Assembly (NCBI GenBank): GCA_015655585.1 | Contig: JAATEV010000109.1 | Span: 1 to 64,000, forward strand | DNA from: Terriglobales bacterium | GTDB taxonomy: Bacteria > Acidobacteriota > Terriglobia > Terriglobales > Acidobacteriaceae | Reading direction: 5' to 3' | DNA length: 64,000 bases | Shown here: positions 1 to 9,846 of the stretch, piece by piece | How the letters are laid out: each line of letters starts with the position of its first letter | Position numbering within the stretch: position 1 is the stretch's first letter | Program-made: the position numbers and the translations under genes | The notes under the pieces: generated by a model | Database searches by the model: none | Told to the model about the DNA's origin: nothing | Seen by the model: only the letters and a program-made list of their open reading frames with translations

Positions 1-1502
1 AACCCTACCGCTGCGTTGATCACCCCCGGAGTATTCGCCGCATAAACCTTCAGCGAAGTGTGATGGGTCGAGATCAAGCACCATGCGCGGCTATGCAGGA
101 AGTGCTCCGCTATCGCGACCGCCAGCGCCGCTCCCTCTTCCGGATCGGTCGCCGAGCCCAGCTCGTCGAGCAGCACCAGCGAGTCCGGAGTAGCCTCGCG
201 AGAGATGCGGTCGAGGTTGAGGACGTGTGCGGAGAAGCTGGAGAGATTGCGCTCAATGGACTGCGCGTCGCCGATATCGGCATAGATGCCGGTAAAGAGC
301 GGGAGCTTCGCTTCATCCGCGGGAACAGGAACGCCTGCCTGCGCCATCAGCGAGAGAAGCCCGAGCGTCTTGAGCGAAACAGTCTTGCCGCCGGTGTTGG
401 GGCCGCTGATGATGAGCTGCTTCGCATCTGGCGGAAGGACGATCGTCAGCGGCACCGGAGACGGAGCCTCGACTCCTTCCTCAATTCCTTCGGCCAGCGC
501 CGAGGCGCGCATTCGCAGCTCCAGCAGAGGATGACGCGCTGCGGTAAGCGAAAGCTCCGCTCCAAAAGTGGGGCGAACGCAGCGGAGGGCGTCCGCGAAG
601 CGTGCGCGTGCCGCGTGGGCCTCGACTTCGGCAAGGATGCACGAGCCCAGATGAATTGCCGTGGCCTGCTGGCTAAGCGCGCGTGTCATCGCGACCAGGA
701 TGCGATGGATCTCCGCCTGTTCTTCGTCGAGCAACCGCACCAGCTCATTGTTCTGCTCGATAGTTTCGAGCGGCTCTACAAAGACAGTTTGGCCGGAGGA
801 GCTGGAGCCGTGAATGACACCGGGAACCCGCCGCTTGAACTCCGCCTTCACCGGGATGACGAAGCGCTCGCCGCGAATGGTGATGAGGTCTTCCTGTGTG
901 CTGCCTTCGTCACGCAGCCGCATTGCGGCCCTGCGGAGGCTCTCTTCGATTGCGCGATGCTGCCTCTCCATGGCTCGGCGGATGCGGCGCAGCTCAGGAG
1001 AGGCGTCGTCGTTGAGGCTGCCGTCGGCTTCGATCTTGCCACGCAGCAGCCGCAGCAGCGGAGCGAGATCGTGATCCAGCAGAGGCGCGGAGAGCGCGAG
1101 AATACCGGGCCATTCGTAGCGGGTCACGCCGGGAGCAGGGTCGATCAGATTGCGCCACGCGGCAACACGCTCCACCACTGCCAGCAGGTCGCGGATCTCG
1201 GTCGCTTCCAGCGCGACGCCGTCGATACGGGCCTTCTCCAGCAAAGACGCGGGGTCAAAGAGGCCGTGGAACTCGAAGCTGCCGCCACGGGCGAACATCG
1301 TGCGCATCTCGGCGGTGCGCTGCTGCTGCTCCTCGATCCAGGCGAGGTCGGCGCAGGGTTCCAGCGCAAGCACCCAGGCACGGCCAAGCAGCGAGAAGGT
1401 GCGTCCGGCGATGTGGTCGCGCAGCCGCGACCATTCGAGCGATGCAGCGCTGAACTCGCGCAGGCGGGACGGAATTTCCGGTAAAAATGCTGGTGCGGTC
1501 AC
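1..1502 (-). CDS. mutS2: Endonuclease MutS2 (partial, C-terminus outside window)
   Basis: MutS2 is a MutS-family ATPase that acts on branched DNA or stalled ribosomes. Reading the minus strand from a GTG at 1502 gives an N-terminal region ([12 protein letters not shown]), the MutS2-typical segment [19 protein letters not shown] followed by [13 protein letters not shown], a Walker A motif [17 protein letters not shown], and a Walker B/signature stretch [19 protein letters not shown] followed by [11 protein letters not shown]. There is no mismatch-recognition domain I, which separates it from MutS1. The linker and Smr nuclease domain would lie beyond base 1. No ATG lies between the upstream in-frame stop and the GTG. 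The AGAGGA next to the GTG is too close to be a normal ribosome binding site, so the start is uncertain. It is divergent from hemB. Confidence 0.93.
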   Translation of the reverse strand, partial: MTAPAFLPEIPSRLREFSAASLEWSRLRDHIAGRTFSLLGRAWVLALEPCADLAWIEEQQQRTAEMRTMFARGGSFEFHGLFDPASLLEKARIDGVALEATEIRDLLAVVERVAAWRNLIDPAPGVTRYEWPGILALSAPLLDHDLAPLLRLLRGKIEADGSLNDDASPELRRIRRAMERQHRAIEESLRRAAMRLRDEGSTQEDLITIRGERFVIPVKAEFKRRVPGVIHGSSSSGQTVFVEPLETIEQNNELVRLLDEEQAEIHRILVAMTRALSQQATAIHLGSCILAEVEAHAARARFADALRCVRPTFGAELSLTAARHPLLELRMRASALAEGIEEGVEAPSPVPLTIVLPPDAKQLIISGPNTGGKTVSLKTLGLLSLMAQAGVPVPADEAKLPLFTGIYADIGDAQSIERNLSSFSAHVLNLDRISREATPDSLVLLDELGSATDPEEGAALAVAIAEHFLHSRAWCLISTHHTSLKVYAANTPGVINAAVG

Positions 1503-1588
1503 TCCTCTTATCGTACCCTCGCGCAGACTCGCTTGGTTTGCCGATGCCGTTCACAGTTGTTGCTGGCCGAGGACGTAAACTGGAAGAC

Positions 1589-2578
1589 ATGAACTTTCCT
1601 GCAACGCGTCTGCGCCGTCTGCGCCGCACTGCGGCGATGCGCTCGCTCGTCCGCGAGACACATCTTCATCCCGGAGCGCTGATCTACCCGCTCTTCATCT
1701 GTCCCGGAGAAGGCGTTCGCAAAGAGATCAACTCCATGCCGGGCGTCTTCAATCTCTCCATCGACGAGGCCATCAAAGAAGCGGAACAGTGCGCGGCGCT
1801 CGGCCTTGGCGGACTCCTGCTGTTCGGTCTTCCCGCTGAAAAAGATGAGCAGGGCTCCGGCGCATGGGCGGACGACGGCATCGTCCAGCAGGCGCTGCGT
1901 GAGTTGAAGAGGAATCGTGCGCTGGACTCGTTGGTGATGATCGCCGATGTCTGCCTCTGCGAGTACACCTCGCACGGGCATTGCGGCGTGGTCGCTCGCG
2001 ACGGCGATCACTACCACATTGAGAACGATTCGAGCGCTGCGCTCATCGCAAAGACCGCGGCGTCGCTGGCCGCTGCGGGAGCGGACATTGTTGCACCCTC
2101 GGACATGATGGATGGCCGGGTCGATGCGATCCGCCAGGCTCTCGATTTCTCCGGACACGAAGAGACTCCGATCCTCAGCTATGCGTCGAAGTTCGCCTCG
2201 GCCTTCTATGGGCCATTCCGCGAGGCCGCGGACTCGGCCCCGCAATTCGGCGATCGCCGCAGCTACCAGATGGACGGGGCCAATCTGCGCGAGGCCATGC
2301 GCGAGATCGATCAGGACATCGCAGAGGGCGCGGATATGCTTCTGATGAAGCCCGCCATGCCCTATCTCGATGTGATTCGCGAGGCGCGGACGCGCTACGA
2401 TCTGCCGCTGGGGGCTTACCAGGTCTCGGGCGAATACTCGATGCTGCACGCGGCGTTTCAGCGCGGATGGCTGGAGCCGGAGCGAGCCATGATGGAGTCG
2501 CTGCTGTCGATCCGCAGGGCGGGCGCGGACTTTATCGTTACTTATTTTGCAAAAGACGCGGCGAAGCTGCTGCGCTAG
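1589..2578 (+). CDS. hemB: Delta-aminolevulinic acid dehydratase (porphobilinogen synthase)
   Basis: HemB condenses two 5-aminolevulinate molecules into porphobilinogen in tetrapyrrole synthesis. The 329-residue product has the normal family length. Visible motifs are [17 protein letters not shown] near the N-terminus, [18 protein letters not shown] (the metal-binding cysteine region), the active-site segment [17 protein letters not shown] with the first Schiff-base lysine, and [14 protein letters not shown] with the second lysine, followed by [10 protein letters not shown] chose the ATG at 1589 because the family alignment begins here; the open frame extends 34 codons upstream but overlaps the mutS2 promoter side. 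A PanE-like gene follows after 17 bases, so the two are probably cotranscribed. Confidence 0.96.
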   Translation: MNFPATRLRRLRRTAAMRSLVRETHLHPGALIYPLFICPGEGVRKEINSMPGVFNLSIDEAIKEAEQCAALGLGGLLLFGLPAEKDEQGSGAWADDGIVQQALRELKRNRALDSLVMIADVCLCEYTSHGHCGVVARDGDHYHIENDSSAALIAKTAASLAAAGADIVAPSDMMDGRVDAIRQALDFSGHEETPILSYASKFASAFYGPFREAADSAPQFGDRRSYQMDGANLREAMREIDQDIAEGADMLLMKPAMPYLDVIREARTRYDLPLGAYQVSGEYSMLHAAFQRGWLEPERAMMESLLSIRRAGADFIVTYFAKDAAKLLR

Positions 2579-2595
2579 ATTACGACGGAGAGAAA

Positions 2596-3471
2596 ATGGC
2601 GAAGGTTGCGGTAGTCGGTGTGGGTGCGATTGGAAGTGTGCTTGCGATGTTTCTCGACAAGGCCGGGCACGATGTTGTTCTGTGTACGCGAAAGCCTTTG
2701 AGCAGTCTGAGCGTTGAGACGGCAGAGGGCACAGCTCCGGTCAAGGCAGTGAATGTCTTCGATCCTGAGACCGCTCCCGCGGTGGACTGGGTTCTGGTCG
2801 CGACCAAGGCGTATGACGCCGCCGGCGCGGCGAAATGGTTCGGCCGTCTCTGCTCGAACGGAGCGCCTGTGGCGATCTTTCAGAACGGAGTCGAGCACAT
2901 CGAGCGATTCAAGCCGTATCTTCCGGTGGAGAAGATCCTGCCCGTCGTCGTCGATTGTCCTGCGGAACGGTTGTCTCCGACCCTCACGCGCCAGCGCGGC
3001 CCCATGTACATCAAGGCCCCGGAGAGCGATCTGGGCCGTAGCATGACCGCTCTCTTCCAGGGCACATCCGCCGAGGCAATCGCCGTGCCCGACTTCACCA
3101 CGGCGATGTGGTGGAAGCTCTGCTACAACGTAGCCGGAATCGTGCCCGCTATTCTTCTGCAACCGGCGGGTGTGCTGCGTGGCGAATCCATGGGCGAGCT
3201 GGCGCGCGAGATCACACGCGAGGCGATCGCCGTCGGCCGCGCCGAGGGAGCGGTCCTGCCCGACGCCGTACTGGAAGAGGTGCTGAACCTCTATCGCAAC
3301 CTGCCGCCCGACTCCATGAACTCCATGCACGCCGACCGCGTTTACAAGCGCCCCATGGAGGTCGATGCCCGCAACGGGGTGATCGTCCGGCTGGGGCAGA
3401 AGCACGGCATCCCCACGCCCTATAACCGCATGGCGTTTCTGCTGCTGGAAGAGATGGCAAAGCACGACTGA
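2596..3471 (+). CDS. panE: 2-dehydropantoate 2-reductase (PanE/ApbA family)
   Basis: The family reduces 2-dehydropantoate to pantoate with NADPH in the cytosol, the second step of pantothenate synthesis. The 291-residue product begins with a Rossmann motif, VAVVGVGAIGSVLAMFLDKAG, has the family signature IFQNGVEH, and has the C-terminal block MWWKLCYNVAG and a Lys/Glu-rich tail typical of ApbA_C. The start is the ATG at 2596, preceded by GGAGAGAAA (2588-2595). panC and panB lie at 37-39 kb, so this could be the missing panE, but it is not in an operon with them. ApbA-family paralogues of other substrate range exist, so the exact substrate is inferred. Confidence 0.82.
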   Translation: MAKVAVVGVGAIGSVLAMFLDKAGHDVVLCTRKPLSSLSVETAEGTAPVKAVNVFDPETAPAVDWVLVATKAYDAAGAAKWFGRLCSNGAPVAIFQNGVEHIERFKPYLPVEKILPVVVDCPAERLSPTLTRQRGPMYIKAPESDLGRSMTALFQGTSAEAIAVPDFTTAMWWKLCYNVAGIVPAILLQPAGVLRGESMGELAREITREAIAVGRAEGAVLPDAVLEEVLNLYRNLPPDSMNSMHADRVYKRPMEVDARNGVIVRLGQKHGIPTPYNRMAFLLLEEMAKHD

Positions 3472-3543
3472 ACCGGAGTGGTGAGCGTAGAATCGAAGTG
3501 CGGCATTTCCGACTCTAATAGTTCACATGGGGGAGCAACTCTC

Positions 3544-4962
3544 TTGGCAGACACAATCTTCGATGTAGTAGTCCTCGGCGGCGGCCCTGCGGGATATACC
3601 TGCGCGATCCGCGCCTCGCAATATGGCCTGAAGGCCGCGTTAATCGACGCGAACGACCGCCTGGGCGGCACGTGCCTCCTGTGGGGCTGCATCCCCACCA
3701 AGGCGCTGCTCTACTCTGCGGAGATCTGGGACCACCTGAAGCACTCTGATCGCTACGGAATCGAAGTCACCAATCCGAAGCTGAACTGGAAGAACCTGCT
3801 GGCGCGCAAGGACGACGTTATCGCCCGCCACGTCAAGGGTCTCGACTTCCTGATGAAGAAGAACAAGATCAATGCCATCAAGGGTTACGGCCGCCTCACC
3901 GGCTCGGCCAAGGACGGCATCCACAGCGTCGAGGTTAAGACTGCCGACGGCAAGACCGAGATCATCAAGGCGAAGAAGGTCGTCCTCGCCACCGGCTCCG
4001 ACGCCCGTATGCTGCCCGGCTACAAGCCCGACGACACCATCCTGACCAACTACGAGATCCTCAAGATCGAGAAGATGCCGAAGTCGCTGGTTGTCATCGG
4101 CTCCGGCGCGGTGGGCGTGGAGTTTGCCTCCATCTTCAAGAGCTTCGGCGCAGAAGTGACCGTCCTTGAGGCTCTGCCCCGGATGGTTCCCGCCGAAGAC
4201 GAGGAGATCAGCAAGGAGCTGCTCCGCCAGTTCAAGAAGCGCGAGATCGACGTCAACCTCTCGGTCAAGGACACCAAGATCGAGAAGAACAAGGACGGCG
4301 TTCTCGTCTCCTTCACCGATTCCAACGGCAAGCCCCAGACCCGGCAGGCGGAGAAGGCATTGGTCGCGGTAGGCCGCGCTCCCCGCACCTACGACCTGGG
4401 CCTCGACAAGGTAAAGATCACCCCGGATCGCGGCTTCATCCTCACCAACGAGTGGATGGAGACCACCGAGCCTGGCGTCTACGCCATCGGCGACATCGTC
4501 GCCGGACTGCCGCAGCTTGCTCATGTAGGCAGCATGGCTGGCCTGGTTGTCGCCGCGCGCATCGCGGGCAAATACGCCAAGCCCGTCAACCGCACCCGCA
4601 TCCCCGGCTGCACCTACACCGAGCCGCAGATCGCCAGCGTCGGCCTCACCGAGGCGCAGGCCAAGGAGAAGGGATACCAGGTCAAGATCGGCAAATTCCC
4701 GTTCGTCGGCAACTCCAAGGCGACGATCCTCGACGCGCATGATGGCTTCATCAAGGTCGTAGCCGATGCCAAGTACGGCGAAGTCCTCGGCGTCCACATC
4801 ATCGGCCCCTATGCCACCGAGATCATTGCCGAGGCGGTCACTGCCATCGAGCTCGAAGCGACGATCGAAGAGATGATGTTCACCATCCACGCTCACCCGA
4901 CGGTCGCCGAGGCTCTGCTCGACGCCTTCTCCAGCGTCGAAGGCAAGGCCGTCAACGTCTAA
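3544..4962 (+). CDS. lpdA: Dihydrolipoyl dehydrogenase (E3)
   Basis: This flavoprotein reoxidises the dihydrolipoyl groups of 2-oxoacid dehydrogenase and glycine-cleavage complexes with NAD+. The product is 472 residues. It shows the FAD motif VVLGGGPAGYTCAIRAS, the redox disulfide GGTCLLWGCIPTKALL, a second dinucleotide motif LVVIGSGAVGVEFASIF, the FAD-contact motif YAIGDIVAGLPQLAH and the catalytic base HAHPTVAEALLDAF. I prefer the TTG at 3544, because GGGGGAG (3529-3535) stands at normal spacing before it and the family alignment starts there; an upstream GTG in frame at 3478 is possible. lipB and an E2 gene follow on the same strand, which gives a lipoate-linked set. Confidence 0.95.
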   Translation: MADTIFDVVVLGGGPAGYTCAIRASQYGLKAALIDANDRLGGTCLLWGCIPTKALLYSAEIWDHLKHSDRYGIEVTNPKLNWKNLLARKDDVIARHVKGLDFLMKKNKINAIKGYGRLTGSAKDGIHSVEVKTADGKTEIIKAKKVVLATGSDARMLPGYKPDDTILTNYEILKIEKMPKSLVVIGSGAVGVEFASIFKSFGAEVTVLEALPRMVPAEDEEISKELLRQFKKREIDVNLSVKDTKIEKNKDGVLVSFTDSNGKPQTRQAEKALVAVGRAPRTYDLGLDKVKITPDRGFILTNEWMETTEPGVYAIGDIVAGLPQLAHVGSMAGLVVAARIAGKYAKPVNRTRIPGCTYTEPQIASVGLTEAQAKEKGYQVKIGKFPFVGNSKATILDAHDGFIKVVADAKYGEVLGVHIIGPYATEIIAEAVTAIELEATIEEMMFTIHAHPTVAEALLDAFSSVEGKAVNV

Positions 4963-5026
4963 ACGCTCCAAACGAGAGACAGGTAGCCGATAAGCAATCG
5001 GCGCCTGTCTCCCGCAACTCAGCACG

Positions 5027-5752
5027 ATGCACATCAATCTCCTCACCCTCGGCCGCATCTCCTACACCGACGGCCTCGCCATCCAGCAGCAGGTCATCGC
5101 GGCGCGCAAGCAGAACCTCATCGCCGACACGCTCCTGCTCCTCGAACATCCCCCCGTCCTCACTCTTGGCCGCAACGCCCATCGCTCCAATATCCTTGCC
5201 ACCGACGAGTTCCTCGCCCAGCGTGGTGTCGAGATCCACGAGGTCAATCGCGGCGGCGACATCACCTACCACGGCCCCGGCCAGCTCGTCGGCTACCCCA
5301 TCATCGACCTCCGCGGCGACCTCCCCGGCAAGCGCGGCCCCCATCTCGGCCCGGTGGACTACGTCCGCCTCCTCGAAGACGTCCTCATCCGCACCTGCAA
5401 CGACTTCGGCGTCATGGCCCAGCGCATCTGCAAGCTCACCGGCGTCTGGACGCTCGCCGGAGGCAGTATCCCCGAGAAAAAAGTTGCCGCCATCGGCGTC
5501 CACGTCTCCCAGGGCGTCACCTCCCACGGGTTTGCCCTCAATGTCACCACTGACCTCCGCGACTTCCAGTGGATCGTCCCCTGCGGCATCACCGACCGCC
5601 CCGTAACCAGCCTCGAACTGGAGGCCGATCCCGACCGCCAGCCCTCCATGGAGGCCGCGCTCAACGCCACCGCCCGCAATTTTGGCCGCGTCTTCGAGCG
5701 TCAAATTCTCCGCGTAGACTCCCTCGACGAGCTACTGGCCCAGCATGTTTAG
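5027..5752 (+). CDS. lipB: Octanoyltransferase LipB
   Basis: LipB moves octanoyl from acyl carrier protein to lipoyl domains, the first step of de novo protein lipoylation. The 241-residue product carries the signature VNRGGDITYHGPGQLVGYPI, the catalytic lysine in KVAAIGVHVS and the catalytic cysteine in WIVPCGITD. A 7-residue TLGRNAH segment near residue 47 is also family typical. It lies 64 bases downstream of lpdA and 165 bases upstream of the E2 gene whose two lipoyl lysines are its likely targets. The radical-SAM partner LipA is not in the window. Confidence 0.95.
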   Translation: MHINLLTLGRISYTDGLAIQQQVIAARKQNLIADTLLLLEHPPVLTLGRNAHRSNILATDEFLAQRGVEIHEVNRGGDITYHGPGQLVGYPIIDLRGDLPGKRGPHLGPVDYVRLLEDVLIRTCNDFGVMAQRICKLTGVWTLAGGSIPEKKVAAIGVHVSQGVTSHGFALNVTTDLRDFQWIVPCGITDRPVTSLELEADPDRQPSMEAALNATARNFGRVFERQILRVDSLDELLAQHV

Positions 5753-5819
5753 CTATTCCTGCCAAACTCCGTCCTGTTCGCTAACCGCACCACGGAGGCC
5801 AGCAACCGCCTAACCACCG

Positions 5820-5825
5820 TATAAT
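5820..5825 (+). promoter_or_regulatory. Candidate -10 element upstream of the E2 gene
   Basis: A perfect TATAAT lies 93 bases before the E2 start codon in the lipB-E2 gap. I find no convincing -35 hexamer 16-18 bases upstream, so this is a weak promoter call. If real, it would let the E2 gene be transcribed apart from lpdA-lipB. Confidence 0.3.
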
Positions 5826-5917
5826 CCCATACGAGTATGCTCGGTGGCGCACCGGGCCGGAACGAGCTGAAAACAGGCCGTTCAACCCTGCACTTTCAGG
5901 AAGAAGAAGGAATATTC

Positions 5918-7513
5918 ATGCCGACTGACGTCTTAATGCCCCAGATGGGCGAGTCCATCACCGAAGGCACCATCACCAAGTGGCTCAAGAAGCCCGGCGA
6001 CACCGTCCAGCGCGACGAGCCGCTCTTTGAGATCTCGACCGACAAGGTCGACGCCGAGATCCCCTCTCCTTCCGCCGGGGTCCTGAAAGAGATCAAGGTT
6101 GCCGAAGGAGCCACCGTTCAGGTTAACACCGTCGTCGCCGTTCTCGACGGTGCAGACTCCGCTCCGGCCGAGACAGCCGCCGCGCCCGCCGCGGACACGG
6201 TCACTCCCGCCGCCGTCGATGCTCCTGCCGCCTCCCAGGGCAACGCCCCCACCACGGGCGGCCCCGGCACCGAAGTCCTGATGCCCCAGATGGGTGAGTC
6301 CATCACCGAGGGCACCATCACCAAGTGGCTCAAGAAGGTTGGCGACTCGGTTCAGCGTGACGAGCCCATCTTTGAGATCTCGACCGACAAGGTTGACGCC
6401 GAGATTCCCTCGCCCGTCGCCGGTACGCTCTCCGAGATCAAGGTCGCCGAAGGCACCACCGTCACCATCAATACCGTTGTAGCCATCATCGGTGGAACCG
6501 CTGGCAAGGCCGCTCCGGCCCCTGCCGCCGCTCCGGCTCCGGTTGCAGCCACTCCCGCGGCTCCGGCAGCAGCGTCGGCCTCGGCTGGCGAAGGTCTCCG
6601 TTCCTCGCCGCTCGTCCGCAAGATCGCGGCAGAGAACAACGTCGATCTCTCGCAGGTTCCCGGCACCGGCGCCTCGGGCCGCATCACCAAGGCCGATATC
6701 GTCGGCCACCTCGAAGGCGGCGCAAAGCCCGCCCCTGCGGCTGCTGCTCCTGCCGCACCGGCCCCCGCGGCTGCCAAGCCGGCAACTCCTGTTGCCGCAC
6801 AGCCGCAGCCCGGCGAGCTCGTCCCCATGTCGAAGATGCGCAGCATCATCGCGCAGCGCATGGTCGAGTCCAAGCGCACCAGCCCGCACGTCCACACCGT
6901 CTTCAAGGTGGACATGACCCGCATCGTCAAGCTCCGCGAGAAGGAAAAGAACAAGTACGAGCAGCGCAACGGCGTCAAGCTCACCTACATGCCCTTCATC
7001 ACCCGCGCCGCCGTCACCGCTCTGCGCAAGCATCCCATCGTCAACAGCGCGGTGGAAGGCGACGCCATCCGTTACAACAAGAACATCAACATCGGCATCG
7101 CAGTCGCTCTCGACTGGGGTCTCATCGTCCCGGTCATCAAGCAGACCGAAGAGCGGAACTTCCTCGGCATCACCCGCGCCATCATCGATGTGGCCGAGCG
7201 TGCCCGCGGCAAGAAGCTCGCTCCCGACGAGATCTCCGGCGGCACCTTCACCCTCACCAACTCCGGCATCTTCGGCGAGCAGTTCGGCACTCCCATCATC
7301 AACCAGCCGCAGGTCGCCATCCTCGGCATCGGCGGACTCAACAAGGAAGCCGAAGTCATCACCGACAAGGACGGTAACGAGTCCATCGCTATCCGCTCCA
7401 TCCAGCGCTTCACCCTCGGCTTCGACCACCGCGTCGTCGACGGGGCGGACGCGGGCAAGTTCATGTCCGACTTCAAGGCCTATCTCGAAAACTGGTCCGA
7501 AGACATCGGCTAA
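5918..7513 (+). CDS. 2-oxoacid dehydrogenase E2 (dihydrolipoyl acyltransferase) with two lipoyl domains
   Basis: The core enzyme of a 2-oxoacid dehydrogenase complex transfers the acyl group from lipoate to CoA. The 531-residue product has two near-identical lipoyl domains (about 1-76 and 98-175), each with the lipoylated lysine in STDKVDAEIPSP. Ala/Pro-rich linkers follow, then a peripheral subunit-binding domain (about 205-245, VRKIAAENNVDLSQVPGTG) and a catalytic domain ending in the motif FDHRVVDGADAGKF. The second start candidate at 5837 would add 27 unlikely residues; the ATG at 5918 follows AGGAAGAAGAAGGA. The neighbours lpdA and lipB fit. No E1 gene is present, so whether it serves pyruvate, 2-oxoglutarate or branched-chain acids cannot be decided here. 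Confidence 0.92.
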   Translation: MPTDVLMPQMGESITEGTITKWLKKPGDTVQRDEPLFEISTDKVDAEIPSPSAGVLKEIKVAEGATVQVNTVVAVLDGADSAPAETAAAPAADTVTPAAVDAPAASQGNAPTTGGPGTEVLMPQMGESITEGTITKWLKKVGDSVQRDEPIFEISTDKVDAEIPSPVAGTLSEIKVAEGTTVTINTVVAIIGGTAGKAAPAPAAAPAPVAATPAAPAAASASAGEGLRSSPLVRKIAAENNVDLSQVPGTGASGRITKADIVGHLEGGAKPAPAAAAPAAPAPAAAKPATPVAAQPQPGELVPMSKMRSIIAQRMVESKRTSPHVHTVFKVDMTRIVKLREKEKNKYEQRNGVKLTYMPFITRAAVTALRKHPIVNSAVEGDAIRYNKNINIGIAVALDWGLIVPVIKQTEERNFLGITRAIIDVAERARGKKLAPDEISGGTFTLTNSGIFGEQFGTPIINQPQVAILGIGGLNKEAEVITDKDGNESIAIRSIQRFTLGFDHRVVDGADAGKFMSDFKAYLENWSEDIG

Positions 7514-7526
7514 CTTCCCCCCCTTA

Positions 7527-7571
7527 CATACAAAAGCGCGGCAGAGGTTCTCTCTGCCGCGCTTTTGTATG
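7527..7571. terminator. Bidirectional intrinsic terminator between E2 gene and purK
   Basis: A perfect 20-bp inverted repeat (7527-7546 with 7552-7571) has a 5-base loop. Each arm carries an A4 or T4 run next to a GC-rich core, so it can terminate transcription from both the + strand E2 gene and the - strand purK gene. Confidence 0.85.
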
Positions 7572-7592
7572 CATAGAAGTTACAAATCCGCC

Positions 7593-8774
7593 TTACAGCA
7601 GCTCCTTGGCCCGAAGCGCCAGCGCCACCGCCTCTTCCGGAGTATCGCCTACCGCTGAAAGATGTCCCATCTTCCGGCCCTTCCTCGGCTTATGCTTCTC
7701 ATACAGGTGCAGCCGCACTCCCGGCACCGAGAGCGCAGCATCGAATCGCGGTTCGCGAATCGAGCCGTCTTCATTCAGCCACACCTCTCCCAGCAGGTTC
7801 ACAATCGCCGCGGGCTGCACAATATCCACGCTGCCCAGCGGCAGATCGCACACCGCGCGAACCAGTTGCTCGAACTGTCCCGTCACGCACGCCCTCACAC
7901 TCGCGTGATAGCTGTTATGCGGACGCGGAGCAAGCTCGTTCACCAGCAGCTTTCCGGCGGCGCTGCAGAACATCTCCACCGCCAGCACGCCCTCAAGCTG
8001 GAACGTATCTGCAATCTCGGCTGCAATCTCACGCGCCTCTACTTCCATGACCCGTGGCACCGGGGCCGGAATCGCGCTCCACGCCAGAATCTGGTTCTCA
8101 TGGTGGTTCCACGCCGGCGGATACACCTTCATCTTGCCGCCCGGAGTCCGCGCCACCAGCACCGAGATCTCCCGTTCCAGCTCCACCGCCTTCTCCACGA
8201 TCCCCGGCTGCTCTCCCAGGGCCTCCCACGCGCCGCGAATCTCATCTTCAAACGAGGCTCCCGGCGTAAAGCCCACCTTGCCCTGCCCCCGACCGTCATA
8301 TCCGCCGCGTGCGCCCTTGCAGAAGCACCGTCCGCCCAGCTCCTTCACGGCTTCGCGCAGCTCATCCAGCGAGCGCACCGCCCTGAACTCGCCCACCGGA
8401 AAGCCATTCTTCTTCAGCCAGTTCTTCTGCTCGATCTTGTCCTGAATCACCGCCAGCATCGCGCCGCCCGGCCTCACCGGAACATAGCTCGCCGCGGCCT
8501 CCATGCTGGCCGGTGCAATCTGTTCGATCTCCAGAGTCACCACGTCGCATCCACGAGCCAGGTTCGCCGCCTCGCGCGAATCGTCCCACCCGGCCTCAAT
8601 GCATCCATCCACTACAAACCGCGCCGGACAAGCCGGGTCCGGATCGAGCACCAGAATCCGGTACCCCATATTCCGGGCTGCCATCGCCGTCATGCGGCCC
8701 AACTGCCCGCCGCCAAAGATACCAATCGTCGCACCCGGAAGAATCGGCTGTGCCGTCGCAGAAACAGAGCTCAC
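7593..8774 (-). CDS. purK: N5-carboxyaminoimidazole ribonucleotide synthase PurK
   Basis: PurK is an ATP-grasp ligase that makes N5-CAIR from AIR, bicarbonate and ATP in purine synthesis. The 393-residue product begins with [17 protein letters not shown], has the ATP-grasp lysine region [15 protein letters not shown], and the C-terminal ATP-grasp metal/ATP site [20 protein letters not shown] with the PHNSYH motif typical of PurK. Its ATG overlaps the purE stop (ATGA), so the two genes are translationally coupled in the order purE-purK. Confidence 0.95.
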   Translation of the reverse strand: MSSVSATAQPILPGATIGIFGGGQLGRMTAMAARNMGYRILVLDPDPACPARFVVDGCIEAGWDDSREAANLARGCDVVTLEIEQIAPASMEAAASYVPVRPGGAMLAVIQDKIEQKNWLKKNGFPVGEFRAVRSLDELREAVKELGGRCFCKGARGGYDGRGQGKVGFTPGASFEDEIRGAWEALGEQPGIVEKAVELEREISVLVARTPGGKMKVYPPAWNHHENQILAWSAIPAPVPRVMEVEAREIAAEIADTFQLEGVLAVEMFCSAAGKLLVNELAPRPHNSYHASVRACVTGQFEQLVRAVCDLPLGSVDIVQPAAIVNLLGEVWLNEDGSIREPRFDAALSVPGVRLHLYEKHKPRKGRKMGHLSAVGDTPEEAVALALRAKELL

Positions 8775-9289
8775 GCGCCAACCTCGCCTTCTCCCAGCAC
8801 CTGCTCCAACACCTCGTCCCGTCGCGCCGCCCGCCAGGCCACCAGCTTCGCCTGCAACTCCGCGTCGGTAGTGGCCAGTATGGAGATCGCCAGCAACCCG
8901 GCGTTCATCGCGCCTGCCGCGCCAATCGCCAGCGTCCCCACCGGAATTCCCTTCGGCATCTGCACAATACTCAACAGCGAATCCATCCCCTGCAGCGCCG
9001 TCGCCGGAATCGGCACGCCCAGCACCGGCACCACCGTCTTCGCCGCAATCATGCCCGGCAGATGCGCCGCGCCACCCGCGCCCGCAATAATCACCCGCAG
9101 CCCGCGCCCAGCAGCGGCCTCCGCATACTCAAACAAAAGATCCGGCGTCCTGTGCGCCGAAACCACCCGCGCCTCATGCGCCACACCAAACTCCGTCAGT
9201 ATCTCGACGGCTCCTCGCATCACCGCAAAATCGTTGCGGCTGCCCATCACAACTCCAACCAGCGTATTTCCTGAAGAACCAGCGTCCAT
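8771..9289 (-). CDS. purE: N5-CAIR mutase PurE
   Basis: PurE converts N5-CAIR to CAIR, the next purine step after PurK. The 172-residue product has the class I PurE signature [13 protein letters not shown], the active-site histidine segment [31 protein letters not shown] and the [20 protein letters not shown] segment. I start at the ATG at 9289 rather than at an upstream start that would add 25 Arg-rich residues. The end of the virion cluster lies only 49 bases upstream on the same strand, so read-through from the cluster into purEK is possible. Confidence 0.95.
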   Translation of the reverse strand: MDAGSSGNTLVGVVMGSRNDFAVMRGAVEILTEFGVAHEARVVSAHRTPDLLFEYAEAAAGRGLRVIIAGAGGAAHLPGMIAAKTVVPVLGVPIPATALQGMDSLLSIVQMPKGIPVGTLAIGAAGAMNAGLLAISILATTDAELQAKLVAWRAARRDEVLEQVLGEGEVGA

Positions 9290-9295
9290 GGCCCG

Positions 9296-9301
9296 ATTAT
9301 A
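9296..9301 (-). promoter_or_regulatory. Candidate -10 of a leaderless purE promoter
   Basis: On the minus strand a perfect TATAAT ends six bases before the purE ATG. If used, transcription would begin at or next to the start codon and give a leaderless mRNA. No good -35 is visible, so confidence is low. Confidence 0.3.
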
Positions 9302-9338
9302 CGGTCTTCGCCACAGACGCCATGCCCTCCGCTCCCCT

Positions 9339-9596
9339 CTACTGCTTCGCCCACACGCTCGCATTCAGGCAAATCACCACGCCGTCAATAATCGCCCCCA
9401 GCCCCTCGGTGAACCTGCCCGAATCCGCAATCTGCTTCTTCGAAACCGCATCCGCAAGGTCGATCACGCCCCCCGCAACCTCCAGAGCCGCCTCCTTCTT
9501 CTTGGCGCCGCTCTCCGTGCCGAGCAAGGCCTCCGTCCCTTGGATAATTCCCGGCAGCAAGGCAACCATGCGAAAAAACATCGTCAGAAAATCCAT
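9339..9596 (-). CDS. Small hypothetical protein at the end of the virion cluster
   Basis: An 85-residue protein with a hydrophobic N-terminus ([18 protein letters not shown]), a central charged stretch ([11 protein letters not shown]) and a C-terminal ALIxx-type hydrophobic helix. AAGGAG stands upstream of the ATG. The arrangement resembles small phage-cluster proteins of unknown role and, loosely, the 131-residue protein at 26077-26472. A holin-like or structural role is possible but not shown. It is the last gene of the leftward cluster. Confidence 0.6.
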   Translation of the reverse strand: MDFLTMFFRMVALLPGIIQGTEALLGTESGAKKKEAALEVAGGVIDLADAVSKKQIADSGRFTEGLGAIIDGVVICLNASVWAKQ

Positions 9597-9620
9597 CCCA
9601 CTCTCCTTGATCTCAGTTCG

Positions 9621-9836
9621 TTACCGCCGCAGATAATCCACCGCCAGATGAAACACCGCCAGCGCTCCGCCCATGGCGCCCGCCAGCCCCTTCAGCCGCT
9701 GAACGCTGCGCTCATGCTCCTCCACCCGCTCTTCCACCCGAGCCAGCCTTCCCGGCTGCACGTCTCCCAGCACCTGCTTCATCTGGTTCTTTAGAACGCT
9801 CAGGTCCGCCAGCACCTGTCCTTCAAACTCCGTCAT
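9621..9836 (-). CDS. Small coiled-coil protein with C-terminal hydrophobic segment
   Basis: A 71-residue protein with a long amphipathic coiled-coil-like region (about residues 8-50, rich in Val/Leu/Glu/Arg heptads) and a short hydrophobic segment near the end (GAMGGALAVFHLAVDYL). This plan recalls XhlA-like phage proteins, but the hydrophobic segment is short and the match is by plan only. GAGGAGG precedes the ATG. It lies 10 bases downstream of the large tail/baseplate gene and 24 bases upstream of the final gene, so all three are probably one transcript. Confidence 0.55.
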   Translation of the reverse strand: MTEFEGQVLADLSVLKNQMKQVLGDVQPGRLARVEERVEEHERSVQRLKGLAGAMGGALAVFHLAVDYLRR

Positions 9837-9846
9837 CGTATCCTCC

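Noticed and set aside
7662-9794. 710-residue open frame on the + strand across purK and purE
   Set aside because: It is antisense to two well-supported purine genes and is rich in His/Arg/Pro/Ser with no motif; high GC leaves long shadow frames.
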